A stretch of DNA of 64,000 nt. It comes from Paraconiothyrium sp. Pb-2020. Taxonomy: Eukaryota > Ascomycota > Dothideomycetes > Pleosporales > Didymosphaeriaceae. The notes under the pieces are model-generated. The model saw only the letters and a program-made list of their open reading frames with translations, was not told the origin of the DNA and made no database searches. Positions 1-12,051 of the stretch are shown piece after piece. Within the stretch, counting starts at the first letter, position 1. The number at the start of each line of letters is the position of its first letter. Position numbers and translations under genes: made by a program. Where the stretch lies: positions 3,038,001 to 3,102,000 of the forward strand of contig JAJUBI010000001.1 in assembly GCA_022419385.1 (NCBI GenBank), given 5' to 3'.

Positions 1-737
1 GGCGGCGCAGGTACTCCCCGGTTTCGGAATATATGTTCAACAGAATGACGGGTATTATCACTGCGAGCTGGCGCCCAGTTTCTGATCCGAGCGATTCCGA
101 GGACGCGACTGCCTTGAGCGCCTGCAGCCCCGACTTGCGAAAGCGGATTGCGACGGGCCAGCTAACCGGTGTCTTGCCTGTTTTTATGGGCTCCTTAGAC
201 GCGAACTCGGCGTACAGCTGCACAATCTCCTCGTACTGGCTGATGTAGTCGTTGTCTGCGGCGAGGCTAGCGGGGTCTTGGTGCGCACAGAGTGCTTCGA
301 ACGTAGGCACCGACTCCTCAACCATAGCGACATCGTTCGATTTGAGAATAGTCCTCAGACTCCTCAACACGGCGGCGGCGAAGAGGGGCAGGTCGCGGGG
401 GCATTTCTCGATGAGGGCTTTGAGGATCTGCAGGGTGACTTGTACATTCCTGTACCATAGCTGTCAGCACTTTCTCCGGGCGGCGTAATTGGGTCGATAT
501 CAAGAAGAAGAATGCAATTTACCCCGTGCGGACCTTCCAGACGTCGGCCGTTGTGCGCTTGTCGAGAAAATCGCCCACCTTCTGCAGCTTGCTGCGTCGC
601 GTGCTCGCATAGTACAACAGGTAGCTCAGCTCCGACGAATTGGCCTTGACTTCGGCATTATTCTTGGTGAACTTGGGGTAGCACTTGCGCACCAGCACCT
701 GATGCTTTGGCCGGCACGCCTGTTTCGCGGCGTTCAT
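1..737 (-). CDS. EFR3: EFR3 plasma-membrane scaffold (5' part, runs off the window)
   Basis: EFR3 is a palmitoylated plasma-membrane anchor for the Stt4/PI4KIIIalpha lipid-kinase complex that makes PI4P at the cell surface. The N-terminal part is seen here: exon 1 is 523-737 and exon 2 runs from 449 off the left edge, with a 73 bp GT..AG intron between (450-522). The start is the ATG at 735-737, giving the family hallmark opening MNAAKQACRPKHQVLV followed by a basic, Cys-containing N-terminus and a SELSYLLYYASTRRSKL block that I recognise from fungal EFR3. The downstream frame reads NVQVTLQILKAL and ARM-like helices. The C-terminus is outside the window, so completeness cannot be judged. Identification rests on remembered family sequence, not on a search. 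Confidence 0.88.
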
Positions 738-1569
738 TTGACTCTACGTGGTGTGTGGTGGGCGGCGCTGTCGTAGGCGGGCAGGGCGAGCACTCGACAG
801 GGAGGCGCTATCGAGCAGCCGCTGTCGCAGTCAGGCGTGGGAGCGCGACTATGGCGGGAGAGGGGCATGCGGATCTCGGAAACCCTGCGTCTGTTTTGCA
901 AAGATAAAGGGTCCAGGGGCGCGGGCGTGCGGGAATGTAGGGGCGAGGTCTCGGGCTTATGCTCTCGTCACCATGGAGATGTGGTCTCTGACTTCAGCCC
1001 TGCGCTGGTGCCAAGCCCACACACCTGCATTAAGTCGTCATCGTCCAAACACCATCCCAATCACCGTCGCACCGGAACGGCGTAGAACCCGAATGCCGGT
1101 GCCCTTGGACTCGCCGGTCGAAACCTTGTTTGCGGACCATTTGCAAGCACCGACGCTATGCCACGTGAATTCAACACCGCACCGCACCGCACCGCGTTCG
1201 TCAGCACGCCAAATGCAAAAGGCACGTCGCGAGGACGACATTTGTCCATCCTGAATTCTTTTTTGTTTGATTTTTGTGTCATTCATCGGCATATAATAGT
1301 GCGTATCAAGACTACGGTGCTTTAGACCTACAAACACATGAACCGCACGCTATCATACACTGCGCCGCAAGACGCGTGTCGTACAGAATAGAATACATGC
1401 CATCCGCACAAATACGGAGCAATGCTACCGTGGAAGGATATCTCATCGTTGGCGCACTTGAAAATAAGAAGAGCACTCCATTGTACTACCCGCGTCTCTT
1501 CAACGTTTTCTTTCCGGCTTCCAACCTCCTTCTGCGTATCTCAACCTCCAACCTTCTTCTCCCTGCTCT
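738..1569. other. Intergenic: EFR3 promoter side and 3' flank of the IF3-like gene
   Basis: No gene is supported. An open plus-strand frame of 168 codons (748-1254) has no homology I recognise and no splice-consistent neighbour. The stretch contains a perfect (ACCGC)4 microsatellite at 1176-1195 and a CACGTG E-box-like palindrome near 1162. Confidence 0.6.
1176..1195. repeat. (ACCGC)4 microsatellite
   Basis: Four perfect tandem copies of ACCGC, read directly, in the region upstream of EFR3. Confidence 0.9.
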
Positions 1570-2667
1570 CTAGCTTCCTTCTCTCTCTTCTGTTCCAGCT
1601 CGGTTGTTCTCTCTTCTTGTTTGTTCATAGCCTTGATCTTCTTCGGCAACGCCTTGACTTTTATTTTCTTTATAAGCCTGCTCTATGATCTGAGAACGTG
1701 CTCCTTTGGGGAGCTGTATCCTCCTTCCTTCTACGACGCCTTTTATGACCTCTTGTTTCACTTTGAACAAGCGCTTCGTAAGGTCGATCTTTCCTAGAGT
1801 ATCATCTATCGATTCATGTCCAATGACGAATTGTACATGTCTGCCATCGGAGACGGGCTGTACGATGAATCTCGTCTTCGGAGGCATGCTCTTGAGAATA
1901 AAATCAGGGCGAAGGTGCGGGAAGTGCCTGTAGACGTAATCGAGCGTGTCTTTCCCCGGGCTCGCTATTCTTGCGGCCACCTTTTTCGTGTGGTGGCGTA
2001 TTACCATGTCAAACTCGACCGGGCTTCCAAGTGCGATGAATTGATAAGCCTTGTCTAACATTACAGCAAAATGCTCCATTGGGGAATGGAGCAGGAGCTT
2101 GATCTCGCGCAGAGCCTGCAGGCTTACGATTTCTTCGTGGTTACCCCTTGCTTTCAATGACTTTTTTGTGTCGACTTTGACTTTTACTCCCGGCGTGCTG
2201 TAGGCGTCAAAAATAACATAATCTTTGAATTTTTGGGCGGTTTGTCGTTCCTCTAATCGCACATGATCTGCGGGTGCGTGGTCCTTCGGCACATTGTTTG
2301 CGAGCCTTAGAAGCTTCCCAGGCTCTATGTAGTTATCATATACTTGCTGCAGCGTGACGCTTTCCGCAACCAACCCTTTGACCATAAGTCCGTCTTCATT
2401 CTTTACGAATCTAAAGATGTTGATCTTGTGGTCTGACGTAGCTAGTTTGGGTAGCTCATAACGGTCAAATGGGATAATCTTGTGCATGCCCAATATCGTT
2501 TTCGCTCTGGCCGTCTTGTATAGATGTAGCGAGCGACATTGCGGCGGCGAGGCCGGGGGTGCGAAAAGCGGGCGGCGTGTGAACCAACGCAGCGACCGCA
2601 AGGAAACCCGGAGCGGGTTTGACAATAGAGGCACGAATGTCGCCGTGAGGTGGGCGGTGGGCGGCAT
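1570..2667 (-). CDS. Probable mitochondrial translation initiation factor 3-like protein
   Basis: Single-exon frame of 365 residues from the ATG at 2665-2667 (the open frame extends upstream, but the preceding codons look non-coding). Residues 1 to about 60 are Arg/Ser/Pro-rich with almost no acidic residues, as in a mitochondrial presequence. The middle has an FRFVKNEDG start followed by a substrate-like strand-helix pattern, and a later REIKLLLHSPMEHFAVMLDK..FI..G.PVEF stretch resembles the helix-strand layout of the IF3 C-terminal domain; the tail is highly charged (Glu/Lys/Arg-rich). Mitochondrial IF3 separates mitoribosome subunits and checks start-codon pairing. Fungal IF3 orthologues are very divergent, so this name is an inference from pattern; an unrelated mitochondrial protein remains possible. 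It lies 296 bp downstream of the zinc-finger gene on the same strand. Confidence 0.55.
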   Translation of the reverse strand: MPPTAHLTATFVPLLSNPLRVSLRSLRWFTRRPLFAPPASPPQCRSLHLYKTARAKTILGMHKIIPFDRYELPKLATSDHKINIFRFVKNEDGLMVKGLVAESVTLQQVYDNYIEPGKLLRLANNVPKDHAPADHVRLEERQTAQKFKDYVIFDAYSTPGVKVKVDTKKSLKARGNHEEIVSLQALREIKLLLHSPMEHFAVMLDKAYQFIALGSPVEFDMVIRHHTKKVAARIASPGKDTLDYVYRHFPHLRPDFILKSMPPKTRFIVQPVSDGRHVQFVIGHESIDDTLGKIDLTKRLFKVKQEVIKGVVEGRRIQLPKGARSQIIEQAYKENKSQGVAEEDQGYEQTRRENNRAGTEEREGS

Positions 2668-2963
2668 CAAACAGGATGAGTGGAGGATCAGTACATAAGG
2701 TTTACATGCAGTGTAGTAAGCAGGAATACTTGGAGTACGGAAACATTGGAAAGGTGCCAAACCCCGTCGATTTAACGCGAGCCGAGGCGCGCAGGCGCGT
2801 TCAAGCCCTGTCGCGTGCACGCTCGGACCAACACCAAGATGTCGCATCTCAGGCACGGGTTTGTTCTTGTTGTCATGATAAGCTACTTCAGATTCAATAC
2901 GTATTACGGCACCGATAATTACATTAAGTATCAATACAGCTCCCAAGGGAAACTTGAGCTCCA

Positions 2964-4869
2964 TCACTGTGTCCACACAGGCGCACTCAATGTCATGAAC
3001 GCGTCCTCGCGTTCCGCTCCCTGTATATCTGGTCCAGGAGGAAAAGCAATGTTCCAATCTATCCATGGACTTGGGTAGAAGGGATCTAGATTGGGCCATT
3101 CGCCGATTGGGGGTGGAGCCCCTGGATCATGGACGTCACGCGGGCTTACGGGCGCCGTCGGTGGTGCTGGATCCGCAGTCGGGGGCTCCAGGCTATGGTC
3201 AAAGCTGGATCGGTGTTGGGGAAGCCGTTGGGTAGCGCCGTTGTCAATGAGATCAATAGGATTCAAGATGTCCGACGTACGTCGAGAGGGCGACAGTGGT
3301 GATGGGTGGGCGCCAGGCGGCGCGCAGAATGATTCCAAAAGGTCACTCTCGCACCGACGAATGATGCCAGCTACTTGCCGCAGTAATCTTTGCTCGACTG
3401 GCCCAGGCTCCCGTTCAGCTGTTGCGAAGAGCTCTTGCCGCACGCGTTCGAGCAACTCACGGCGGAAACGGCGCGATTCTTCGGTAGGTGAGTCACTGTC
3501 ATAGTCTGTTGCTCTGTCAGCCAGTCTGCTTTGATGCCTTCGCCCAGTTGTTGTAGTCACAAGGTGGACCGTAATAGAACATACATGGTGAAGGAATGTC
3601 TGCAACTGCTACGTCCGGGAATAATAATTGATATGCATCCCTCCATTTGTCCTCTTCCAACCTCAGCGCTGGAGACCTCTTCTTCAAGCTTTCAAAAGTT
3701 CTTCGATCGATGCCGTCGATGGGTTGTGGCGTTGAAATCTGGCAAGGGTTACCGCGCAAATGGCCTGAGAGTTCAGCGTCCGAGTCGAACATCGCATAGC
3801 AACGGAAACAAAATATAGGCTGCGCATGCGAGCGGTAAAGATGCTCTTTCATGCGATGCACAGTGGGCCACCCAGGACCACCGCACGTGCGTTTATGACG
3901 ATAGCGATTAGGGTCGTGTTTGAAAAATGGGCACGCAAAGCGGGGCCCGGTCTCTGAGTCCTCGGTGGTGGTGGCAACTGACACTCGACGCCTTTTGGTA
4001 TCATCCTCGTCGGGGTCGTCGGGTGGAAGGCTTTCGTCCAAGCGTGCTTTGCGCTTGCCGCTTGATGCCTGAGAAGAACGGCTGCCACGTACAACGTTGG
4101 CACCGCCTTGCGTTCGAGATGTGTGGCCCCCGGCGCACTGCATGTAGGCAGCATAACCGAGGTTGACCTCAATCTTCCTCATAATGAGTTCGATTGTTTT
4201 CAGTGTTGCCTTTGGCAGTGGACTAGTTACGGTATTGTTGCCATGCTCGTCATCGCTATTGTCGTCAGTGTTGGAATACATGTCGCAGCTCCCGGTAGAA
4301 TCCAATGACACAATCGAAAGATTCCTTTCCTTTGTCCGATCGTCTGGACGGAGGTTGTCCTTGACCCAAGTCTCGATGCTCTCGTTGAGCGAAGACTCTT
4401 CCGCTAAGTGCTTGAGTCCTGCTGTACAGTGGTCGCGAGGTATGTCTACTGAAGGCTCAACAAGCTTCGGATTACTCGTGACCTCGATCCTGGGGATTGA
4501 AACAAATTCCTGGTTGACCTTGTGCTTCTTCGCTTGGATGGGGTTCAATGTCGTGACAGCTAACCGTTTGGTCCTGGAGAGTGCGACCTCTTTAACGTCG
4601 AACAATGCTGAAGAATCAAAAGTGAAGTCAGACGATGTATGAGGTACTACGCGTTAATGTCAACACATGCTTCATGTAGATGTTGTAGACTCACTATGCG
4701 GGCTAACGAAATCAAGTGGAGACAACGAGATCTCTGGGTCACTAATGTATCCCGAATCCTGGGTTCTGGATGAGCTCAGGGAGTCCCTCCTGGGACACTC
4801 TTGCGCGATCCTGAGCTTCGGCAGCGGCGCCTGCCTGTACGAAACTTCGCTCCAAGTTACAGCCTCCAT
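2964..4869 (-). CDS. Fungal C2H2-like zinc-finger nuclear protein
   Basis: Three exons: 4695-4869, 3585-4607 and 2964-3505, joined by an 87 bp GTGAGT..CAG intron and a 79 bp GTATGT..CTGAC..CAG intron; phases agree and give 579 residues. The ATG at 4867-4869 is chosen because the next exon has no ATG near its start. Roughly residues 280-390 hold the Pezizomycotina-specific pattern FACPFFKHDP..Y....TC.GPGW..VHRMKEHLYR.H, then CFRC...F, H and PC, a C2H2-like zinc-binding module found in many Dothideomycete nuclear proteins of unknown role. The N-terminus carries a DSGYISDPE motif common in this group; the last exon is a charged coiled-coil-like helix (RRFRRELLERVRQEL) followed by a Pro-rich tail. 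Probably a DNA-binding or chromatin-associated regulator; no target can be named. Confidence 0.8.
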
Positions 4870-5554
4870 TGCGCAAAAGCTCAAATCACAAGATTCGTCC
4901 GTAAGTCACAGAAGAAACAGAGCGCGCGTGGCAGTAGTGGCCGAGGTTTTGCGAGCAGTTGTGGGTGTGTCTGGTAATATGTCTGCCTGAAGGATGCCGA
5001 ACGATGCCTGCAACTGCGCATTCGCGCAAACGCATGTATCGTCAGCATCTGGCCAGCACCGCCGACGCCGAACTGCCAGACGATCGCCACGACATCTCGG
5101 AGACGCGGAGCTGGGCCCACAAGGGACGGGAGTGGCCTTCGGTGGCTGTGAAAATGCGGGTGTTCGAAACCGGTGAGCTGTGCACCGCGGGAAACGTTGG
5201 GCTAGCTCGCATGGGGCAATCGTCCTGCATCACAACGCCTTGTTTATCACAGGTAGTGCGGGATCGTCAGGCGCTGACTTGATGTCTATTCTTACCACTG
5301 GGCTCCCCTTTTACCTGGGCCACGGCCGGTTTGCGCATTGTCGTGGAAGTTGTGACTGAACACGACAACCGCTTCAGGAAGGTCGGCCGAGGTATTCGCA
5401 ACATGTACCACGACATGATGCATGGTGGCCCCAATTGTCAAACCAATAGCAGATTCCTGTGCGAAGCAAGTAATTCAGATACTCTTGGCTATAGAATTAA
5501 CTACTCGTGATTTGGCATGAAACTTGGGTATTCGGTCACATCTCGATAGCTGGA
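4870..5554. other. Intergenic: zinc-finger gene promoter and KRI1 3' flank
   Basis: About 685 bp with no supported gene; short plus-strand frames (for example 4959-5282) lack recognisable features. Confidence 0.6.
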
Positions 5555-7531
5555 TTAAGCCTCCGCAGCGCTCTTTCCTTTCCTCTTCCTCTTCTTCTTG
5601 CGTTCACCCTCATGAACGTTCCCACCCTCTACCTCTGCGTCACGAATAACAGCCCCCTCGTCCTCTTTCAGTATTGTTTCGAAGCCTCCCTTTGGTCCTT
5701 CAGCATCACCGAAAGTTTCTTGCCTCCACTGCCTAAGCCTGGCTTTCTTGCTGAGCTGCTTCTTGTCTTTTTTCTTTTTCGCAGGGTCCCGGAACGCGGC
5801 CAGCTTCTTGAGCCCAGCGAACTCGTTAAGCTGTTTGTCGCTAGCAAGAAGGATATCGCGTGGTGTCATACCAAAAGTGGTGGGCGAAGTTTCTCGGTAG
5901 CGGAAGCCCTTTGGCGCTTTAGATGACGACGCTGCGAGAGCGGTCTCATATTGCAGGCTATCGTTGACAAGGTTCTCGATGAGGCGACGATCACGGCGCG
6001 CGGCGCTCTTTGCATCTGCGCGCTCCTGCTTGCGCTGTTTCGACGACTTCTTCGATGTTGATGCCTCCTCATCGTCTTCTTCATCATCAATATCCATCTC
6101 ATCCGCACCACCGTGAATGCCCTCATCATCACTTAGTGTAAATTGTTGTCGCTCCTCGTCATCATCCTTGAAATCCGGTATGAGATCCTTGATGTCGATG
6201 TCGTCGTCGAACTTTGGCTTCTTCGCTTTCTTTTTCTTGCCCGCACCGTCATCCTCATCCTCACTGTCCGACAAAGCATCCCCGTCCTCGTAGTACGCGT
6301 CGCCAAAGCGCCTCTGCATCTCCTTATCCCACTGATCATCAGACCAATCTGCTTCCAAAACATCTCTCCACTCATCAACCTTGAAGTCTCTACCCTTGAG
6401 ACCTCCCGTTTGACGAATCTTTTGAACTTTTTGCTCCATCTCCTCTATCTTGAGCTTCCGTAACCGAGCTAGATCTTCCTCTTTTTCCCGTCTCTCAGCT
6501 TCCCGCTTCGCGCGTGCAGCCTCGCGGGCCTTCGCTCGACCGCTCTTTCCATCTCGACGGACTGTAGTTTTAGCAACAGCGTCACGAGCATAGGTGACAA
6601 GTTTCTCGTTTGCGCCAGTGGTGTCCTCAAAGTACATGTTGTATGAGTTTTCCCATTCTTCGGCCGCAGCATCCTCGTCCTCGTCGTCGGATTCGAGCGG
6701 CTGAAAGCGGGCGTCGCCCTTGGGTACCCATGCGCGGGATGCCATGAAGTTGGAGAGGAAGGTCTCAGGATCCTTGTCGGCGTTTTCGACATCCTCTACA
6801 GTAATCTTGACGCGCTTCTCGGGTGCAGGCTCGGTCCTAGATTTTGCCACCAGAAAGTCATCATCCTCGTCGTCCTCATCTGCAGCTTTGAGCTCCCTAA
6901 CGAGATTCTGACGTGCATCTTCCTGCTCTTGTGCGTACGTCGGTTGCGGTGTACCCTCCTCTTCGCCAAGCTTCCCTTCGAGCAAGTTTTTTGTGTGGTA
7001 TTGCTTCAGCGTCATGGAAGGGCCCTTGTCGGTGCCATCGACAGCATTGGAGGCACTCTCCTCTGTCGCCTTGAAAAAGTTCACGCTCGAATCGTATATG
7101 CGCGGGTCCTTCGCACGAAGCGCCGCTAGGGTGGCAGAGATCTCCTGATCGAGGTCTTCGGTGACGAGTTCGCCGGCGTCATCCTCTTCTACGCCTTCTT
7201 GAGAGTCTTCCGAATCTTCATCCTCAGCTTGCAGTGCCCTGCCTTTACCGTACTTTTCCTCCACTGCGAGCAATTAGCGTTTCGAAAGTATATTGGTTGG
7301 TATAGGTCACGTACACCTATGCTGCTCCTCGCGCTTCTTGTTGTGCTCGAAGCGACGGGCATAGTCCTCATTGATCTTCAGCGACACGCCGCCATCGTCG
7401 CCATTCGCTTCGTCATCGCTGTCGTCAAGCAGCTTCGTCTTCTTCGCAGGATGAGTCCTGGAAAGTTCTGTACCTTCGGCAAGCTCGCGCTTCACACCGT
7501 TGGTCGGCTGCTTGCTCCTGGATCTGCCCAT
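5555..7531 (-). CDS. KRI1: KRI1, small-subunit (40S) ribosome biogenesis factor
   Basis: Two exons (7315-7531 and 5555-7263) with a 51 bp GTACGT..CAG intron; the join restores the family sequence KINEDYARRFEHNKKREEQHRLEEKYGK across the splice. 641 residues. KRI1 is a nucleolar protein that binds KRR1 and is needed for 18S rRNA processing. Seen features: long acidic Asp/Glu tracts, Lys-rich blocks (GKKKKAKKPKFDDD), a KRI1-typical FLSNFMASRAWVPK segment, a C-terminal FR.RETSPTTFGMTPRDILLASDKQLNEFAG-type block and a basic nuclear/nucleolar tail (KKKRKRKGK). It is divergent from the SIP3-like gene with 314 bp between starts. Identification is firm from these blocks. Confidence 0.92.
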
Positions 7532-7845
7532 TGTGTGTGCTATGTCTTACTCGAGGCTTGAGAATTTGTGTCGCAGCGAAAGGGCCGACCCACTAAAAAA
7601 TGAAGGCGCCAAGATTTCGAGTTCGGGGCGGAGAAACCGCAGCCGGACAGCGAGCTGACGTCGATTGGCGACAGGCATGGGGGCGGCAAGAACACCTCGT
7701 AACAGTAAGCCCTCAGCGCCAAAGGAGGCACGACATTTACATTCCCGCGCCTGCCACTATGTTCTGTAGCCCCAATGCATAATCATATACCTCTCCGCTG
7801 CGCATTCTACTGTCCCATACACACCTGCGACAACGACTGAACACT
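7532..7845. promoter_or_regulatory. Shared divergent promoter, KRI1 and SIP3-like gene
   Basis: 314 bp between two divergent start codons, so both promoters must lie or overlap here. No single element stands out. Confidence 0.5.
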
Positions 7846-10800
7846 ATGGCCGAAGGCGCGGCACCACCGCCTGTGCTGGAGCCCGTCGCAAACCCAGTAG
7901 CTCTCATGTACGGCCATATATTCTGTTTCGCGATACAGTACTGACTACAAAAGCCCTGTGGTGATCAAAGAAGCCGCGCTCGACTCTCCCACCTTCCGCG
8001 CAACCGCCGTGCATTTTGGCGATCAGATTGATCTTATTGAAAGATGGCTCAGTACCTACCTCACCGCCGTCTCGAAGCTCGCGAACGAAATGAACAACGT
8101 GCAGACACTTGTAGACGCGTATGTGCAGGCCTCTCATCCTCCACTACAACTCTCCGAGGCGGTGCTCGATCACGATTACACTGTATTGGCCCTGAAGCGC
8201 TTCGGTGAGGGGGCACGCGAGTTCTGGAACACCACGCTGCGGGGCATGAAGCGGGCCGAGACGACTGTGTGTGAGCCCGTCCGCGCTTTCCTCAACAATG
8301 ACCTACGAATGCTCAGGGAAGCACGGAGAAATCTTGACACCACGCAGCGCACCTTTGACGGGGCTATTGCACGGTATGCTGGACAGGCTAAAACTAAGGA
8401 GCCCTCGTCGCTGCGGGAAGATGCATTCCAGCTACATGAGGCGAGGAAAGAGTATCTCAAAGCGAGCATGAACTTCTGCGTCTTGGCGCCCCAAGTAAGA
8501 TCGACGTTGGACAGGATACTCGTCAAGGTTGTCAATGAGCAATGGCGCGACATGAAGTCTGCGCGCGAAAGTTCGGTGAAGTCTTTTGCATCGTGGAACT
8601 CCGACATCGACCGCGTGCGCGGTTGGAGTAAAGAGATGGAGGATGGCGAACGCGTCTTCAAGCGGGAGCTTCATCTGGCGAGGCAACAAGTCGAGAGCAG
8701 CGCTGAGGTTGCCGCACGACCATCGCGAGAACTAGACACATATGCAGCTTCTACCGTCCCATACCTAGGCACTCAAGCACCTTCCTCCGCCAATCTCGCC
8801 TCTCCTGCGAAGCCGGATCCCACCAACGAGAAAGCGGAAAAGCAGGGCTGGCTGTTTCAGCGTACCATCACAGGGAAGCCGGCGAGGACATATTGGGTAC
8901 GCCGCTGGTTCTTTGTCAAACACGGCATCTTCGGCTGGCTCACACAAGGCACGCGGTCTGGTGCTGTGGAAGAATCTGAAAAGATTGGCGTACTGTTGTG
9001 CGGTATCCGACCAGCATTTCAAGAAGAGCGACGCTTTTGTTTCGAAGTCAAGACCAAGGACACCACTATATTGCTCCAAGCCGAAACACAAGCCGATCTC
9101 ACCGAGTGGATCTCTTCATTCGAAGTGGCTAAGCGAAAAGCGCTTGAGGATACGTCCAAGGACTCTGGCGCGCCTGGTTCTATCGACGCTGCCTTCTCCA
9201 TCAGTCCACCCGTAGCACCTGAGTTCGCTGCCAAAACCTCAGAAGGCCATGCTGCTCATACTAGCGAAGATGCCGGTGTGATCGAACGTACCGAATCGCT
9301 CGCACTTCCCGGTTCTGACAGCCTAGCCGCTCGTGGAAGCTTCGATGTCACAAAGCGTACCACGGGCTTTGAGCGAGAAGATGGTAGTCGCCGAGACCAT
9401 GCCGCACGGATCATGGAAAAGCTTGATTTGACCAGGAAGTCTACTGTAGGGCCCCAGCTAAGCGGAAGCAATCCCTCTTCCGCATCGGGTGGCATTGCTA
9501 GCCTTATCTCTGCAAGCCTCGCGTCTGCAAGTCATAACATTGTACAGGTTGGACAGATAACAGCTCCTGCACCGGGTCTACCAGACACTCGTCTCGTGAT
9601 GGGTCAGACCCTACCATTCAGCAGTTTGGCTCCTTCGACGCTTGCCAATCCTCCCGCGCCCACAAATTTGAGCAAAGCTGCCGTCGCTGTGAGCGGTGAA
9701 CGCGGTTTAGGTATTGGGAAATCAGGCAATATGCCAGGAGGGTTGATGGCAAACTTATGGGGCTCCGTCAACTGGGGTTACGTCAACCGACTTATGCGCG
9801 AAGACGAGCCAGAAATGCGTGATCGTAGCATGTCGGATCCTCCCAGCCCCGTTCGCCCATCTCTTGAGCTCGACGCCTTCACCAAGTCGGGCAATACTTC
9901 ATCAGCAGACCCGCCACCCGGTACTGCTTCTCCAGCAAATGCTGCGCATCGCAAGACCATGAGTCTCGGGAGCCAAACGACGATACAACAGCGACCAAAA
10001 GTGGTTACAGAAGACTTCCCAAATCATTATCCCCTTGCTTTGCGATTGCAAGACGCGCAATTCCGTATGTTATTTCCGACTGTGCCTCGTGCAGAAAAGG
10101 TCGTGCTCGTCTTTCGCGCAGTCTGGAACATGACTGATCAGCAGGAGTTTCCTGGCCGAGTTTACGTCACAGCAAAAGACATCTACTTCTACAGTAACCA
10201 CTTAGGACTGGTACTGATTACTGGAGTCAGCATGGCATCTATAGATGAAGTGACAGCAGCACCAAGAAAGGACTGCGACTTCCTTTTTCTGCACTTCAAA
10301 TCTGGCACACGAGAAGACGGTGCGACTCGAATCACGATTAAGACTTTCCTCGAGCCTCTTAAACTTCTGCTTCGACGCCTAAACTTTCTGGTCCGCAACG
10401 CCACTACCGAAGAGCACAGTCTAGAAGAGATCGTGAAACGACTTATCAAGCTCGAGGCTAGTGAAGACGACTCACCTAGTGCGGACAGCTGGGAGGAGGT
10501 ACCCTCACATACACCTATGGATCCTGGTTATGGGAAGGATCTCAAGACCAGCCTGCGCATAGATGGCAACCTCTTCGGACCTTCAGGTGTCAATCGAAAT
10601 GCCAGCAAGTTCAAGCTTCCATCGCAACCTGTTGTCTTCGCACCCCAAGGAATGACACAACTTGCAATCGAGAAAGAGTACGAGATCAGCGCCAAGGGAC
10701 TCTTTCATATCCTATTCGGTGACAAGAGCGCCGTTTTTCAGATGCTGTATCGAGAGCGGCTTGCTCAACGTGTCGTGCAAGGACCGTGGACGAAGATTGA

Positions 10801-12051
10801 TCAAGGTCATCAACGTCGCGACTTCGAATACGAGGTTCTTCAACCTGGCAAGACCGAGGCTGTTATCATCAATGACTATCAAGTCATCGAGGTCCTGAAT
10901 GATCACCTCTGCTACGTTGTCGCAGATAGAAAGACACCGTGGTATCTCCCCGGCCACGACCGATTCATCCTATTGAGCAAGATCGTTATAACTCATGTTT
11001 CGAAATCCCGCTGTAAGCTCGCGATCCACACGAAGATCGATTGGGCACAGAATCCGCGCTTCGCTAAGAAACTCATTGAACGACAAGGTCTTCAGGATCT
11101 TGAACTCGAAGCGCAGGATCTACTAGACGTTGTTAATGACCAAGTTGCCCGACTAGGGCACAATAGGAACACTGGCAAGGTCACAAATATCTTCGGGCAG
11201 ATTGGTGTTGCCACCCAAGCTGTTCAGGTCACTGCCCAAGATATTCCGCCGCCTAACCGGCCGCGTAAATTCAAGCTGCGACCGCAAACAACGGGCTCAT
11301 TTGTTGCTCAATTCATCGGCAACATCATCGTCAGCATCTTCTCAACGCTGATGAGCTGGATACTAGCTGTCTTTGCGGGACTGGGCAAAGTTGTTTCCGC
11401 ACACAAGCTACTTGTCATCCTATTGTTAGTCAGTGGTGGCGCGAACTTCTTCCACACATCTCGGGACTCATGGCAGTGGTGGAACGAGCGCAACGCTGCG
11501 AATTTTATGTCTAGATTGGGTGTCGGTCCTACCACCGTCATGTCGCGATCCGTGTATCTCCGTGACCTCGAAGAATCCTTTGCTACCAAGAACGAGACGG
11601 CCATGGCACTGCAACTGCCTGCCGACGCAGCGTCGAACAAGTGGTACGTCCTGTTTCCCCCAATACTCGTCTCTGTCGTCGATTCTAACGCATTAACAGC
11701 CATCAAACGTTCACATCCCTCCTCACAGATCCCAGTGCCAACCCGTCGACACCGATGTCACCATCAATCCACGCACCGCGCCGTCTCCAGCGCACACGCC
11801 AGAATCTTGGATCTCATCGACACGATCTCCTTGTGGCGCTCCGTGTAGTCAATCGCATTGAGAAAGAAGTCGTCGAGGCGGAGTATGAGAACTGGCTACT
11901 TGACGAGACGCACAAGTGCGAGCGCTTAGGTACCATGCTAGGCAAGGAGGGCAAGAAGGGGAAGAAAGAGGTGGAAGCCTGGGTGAAGGGGTATTGCGGA
12001 GATTGCGAGAGGGCGCTTGGTGATGTCAGGGAGGGAAGGGGCTTGATATAA
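7846..12051 (+). CDS. SIP3: SIP3/YSP1-type (LAM family) BAR-PH-VASt membrane protein
   Basis: LAM proteins sit at ER-plasma-membrane contacts and move sterol with a VASt (StART-like) domain. Exons: 7846-7907, 7954-11643 and 11700-12051 (1367 residues). Order of parts: BAR-like helical region (about 20-260), PH domain (about 314-420, QGWLFQR...YWVRRWFFVKHG), Ser/Thr/Pro-rich linker, GRAM-like region (from about 705), VASt domain (about 925-1095, starting EYEISAKGLFHILFGD) and two hydrophobic segments near 1136-1185. Intron 2 is 56 bp with GTACGT and CTAAC signals. Intron 1 is ambiguous: a 46 bp intron ending at 7953 (branch TACTGAC, reading ..IPVVIKEAALDSP) is preferred over a 31 bp intron ending at 7938. 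The C-terminal exon is charged and unlike the rest, but in phase. Confidence 0.88.

Noticed and set aside
748..1254. 168-codon plus-strand open frame upstream of EFR3
   Set aside because: No domain, composition unlike its neighbours, no conserved start context; probably chance in GC-rich promoter DNA.
2668..3099. In-frame upstream extension of the IF3-like gene
   Set aside because: It runs under the last exon of the zinc-finger gene and lacks a presequence-like or conserved start; the ATG at 2667 gives a good presequence.
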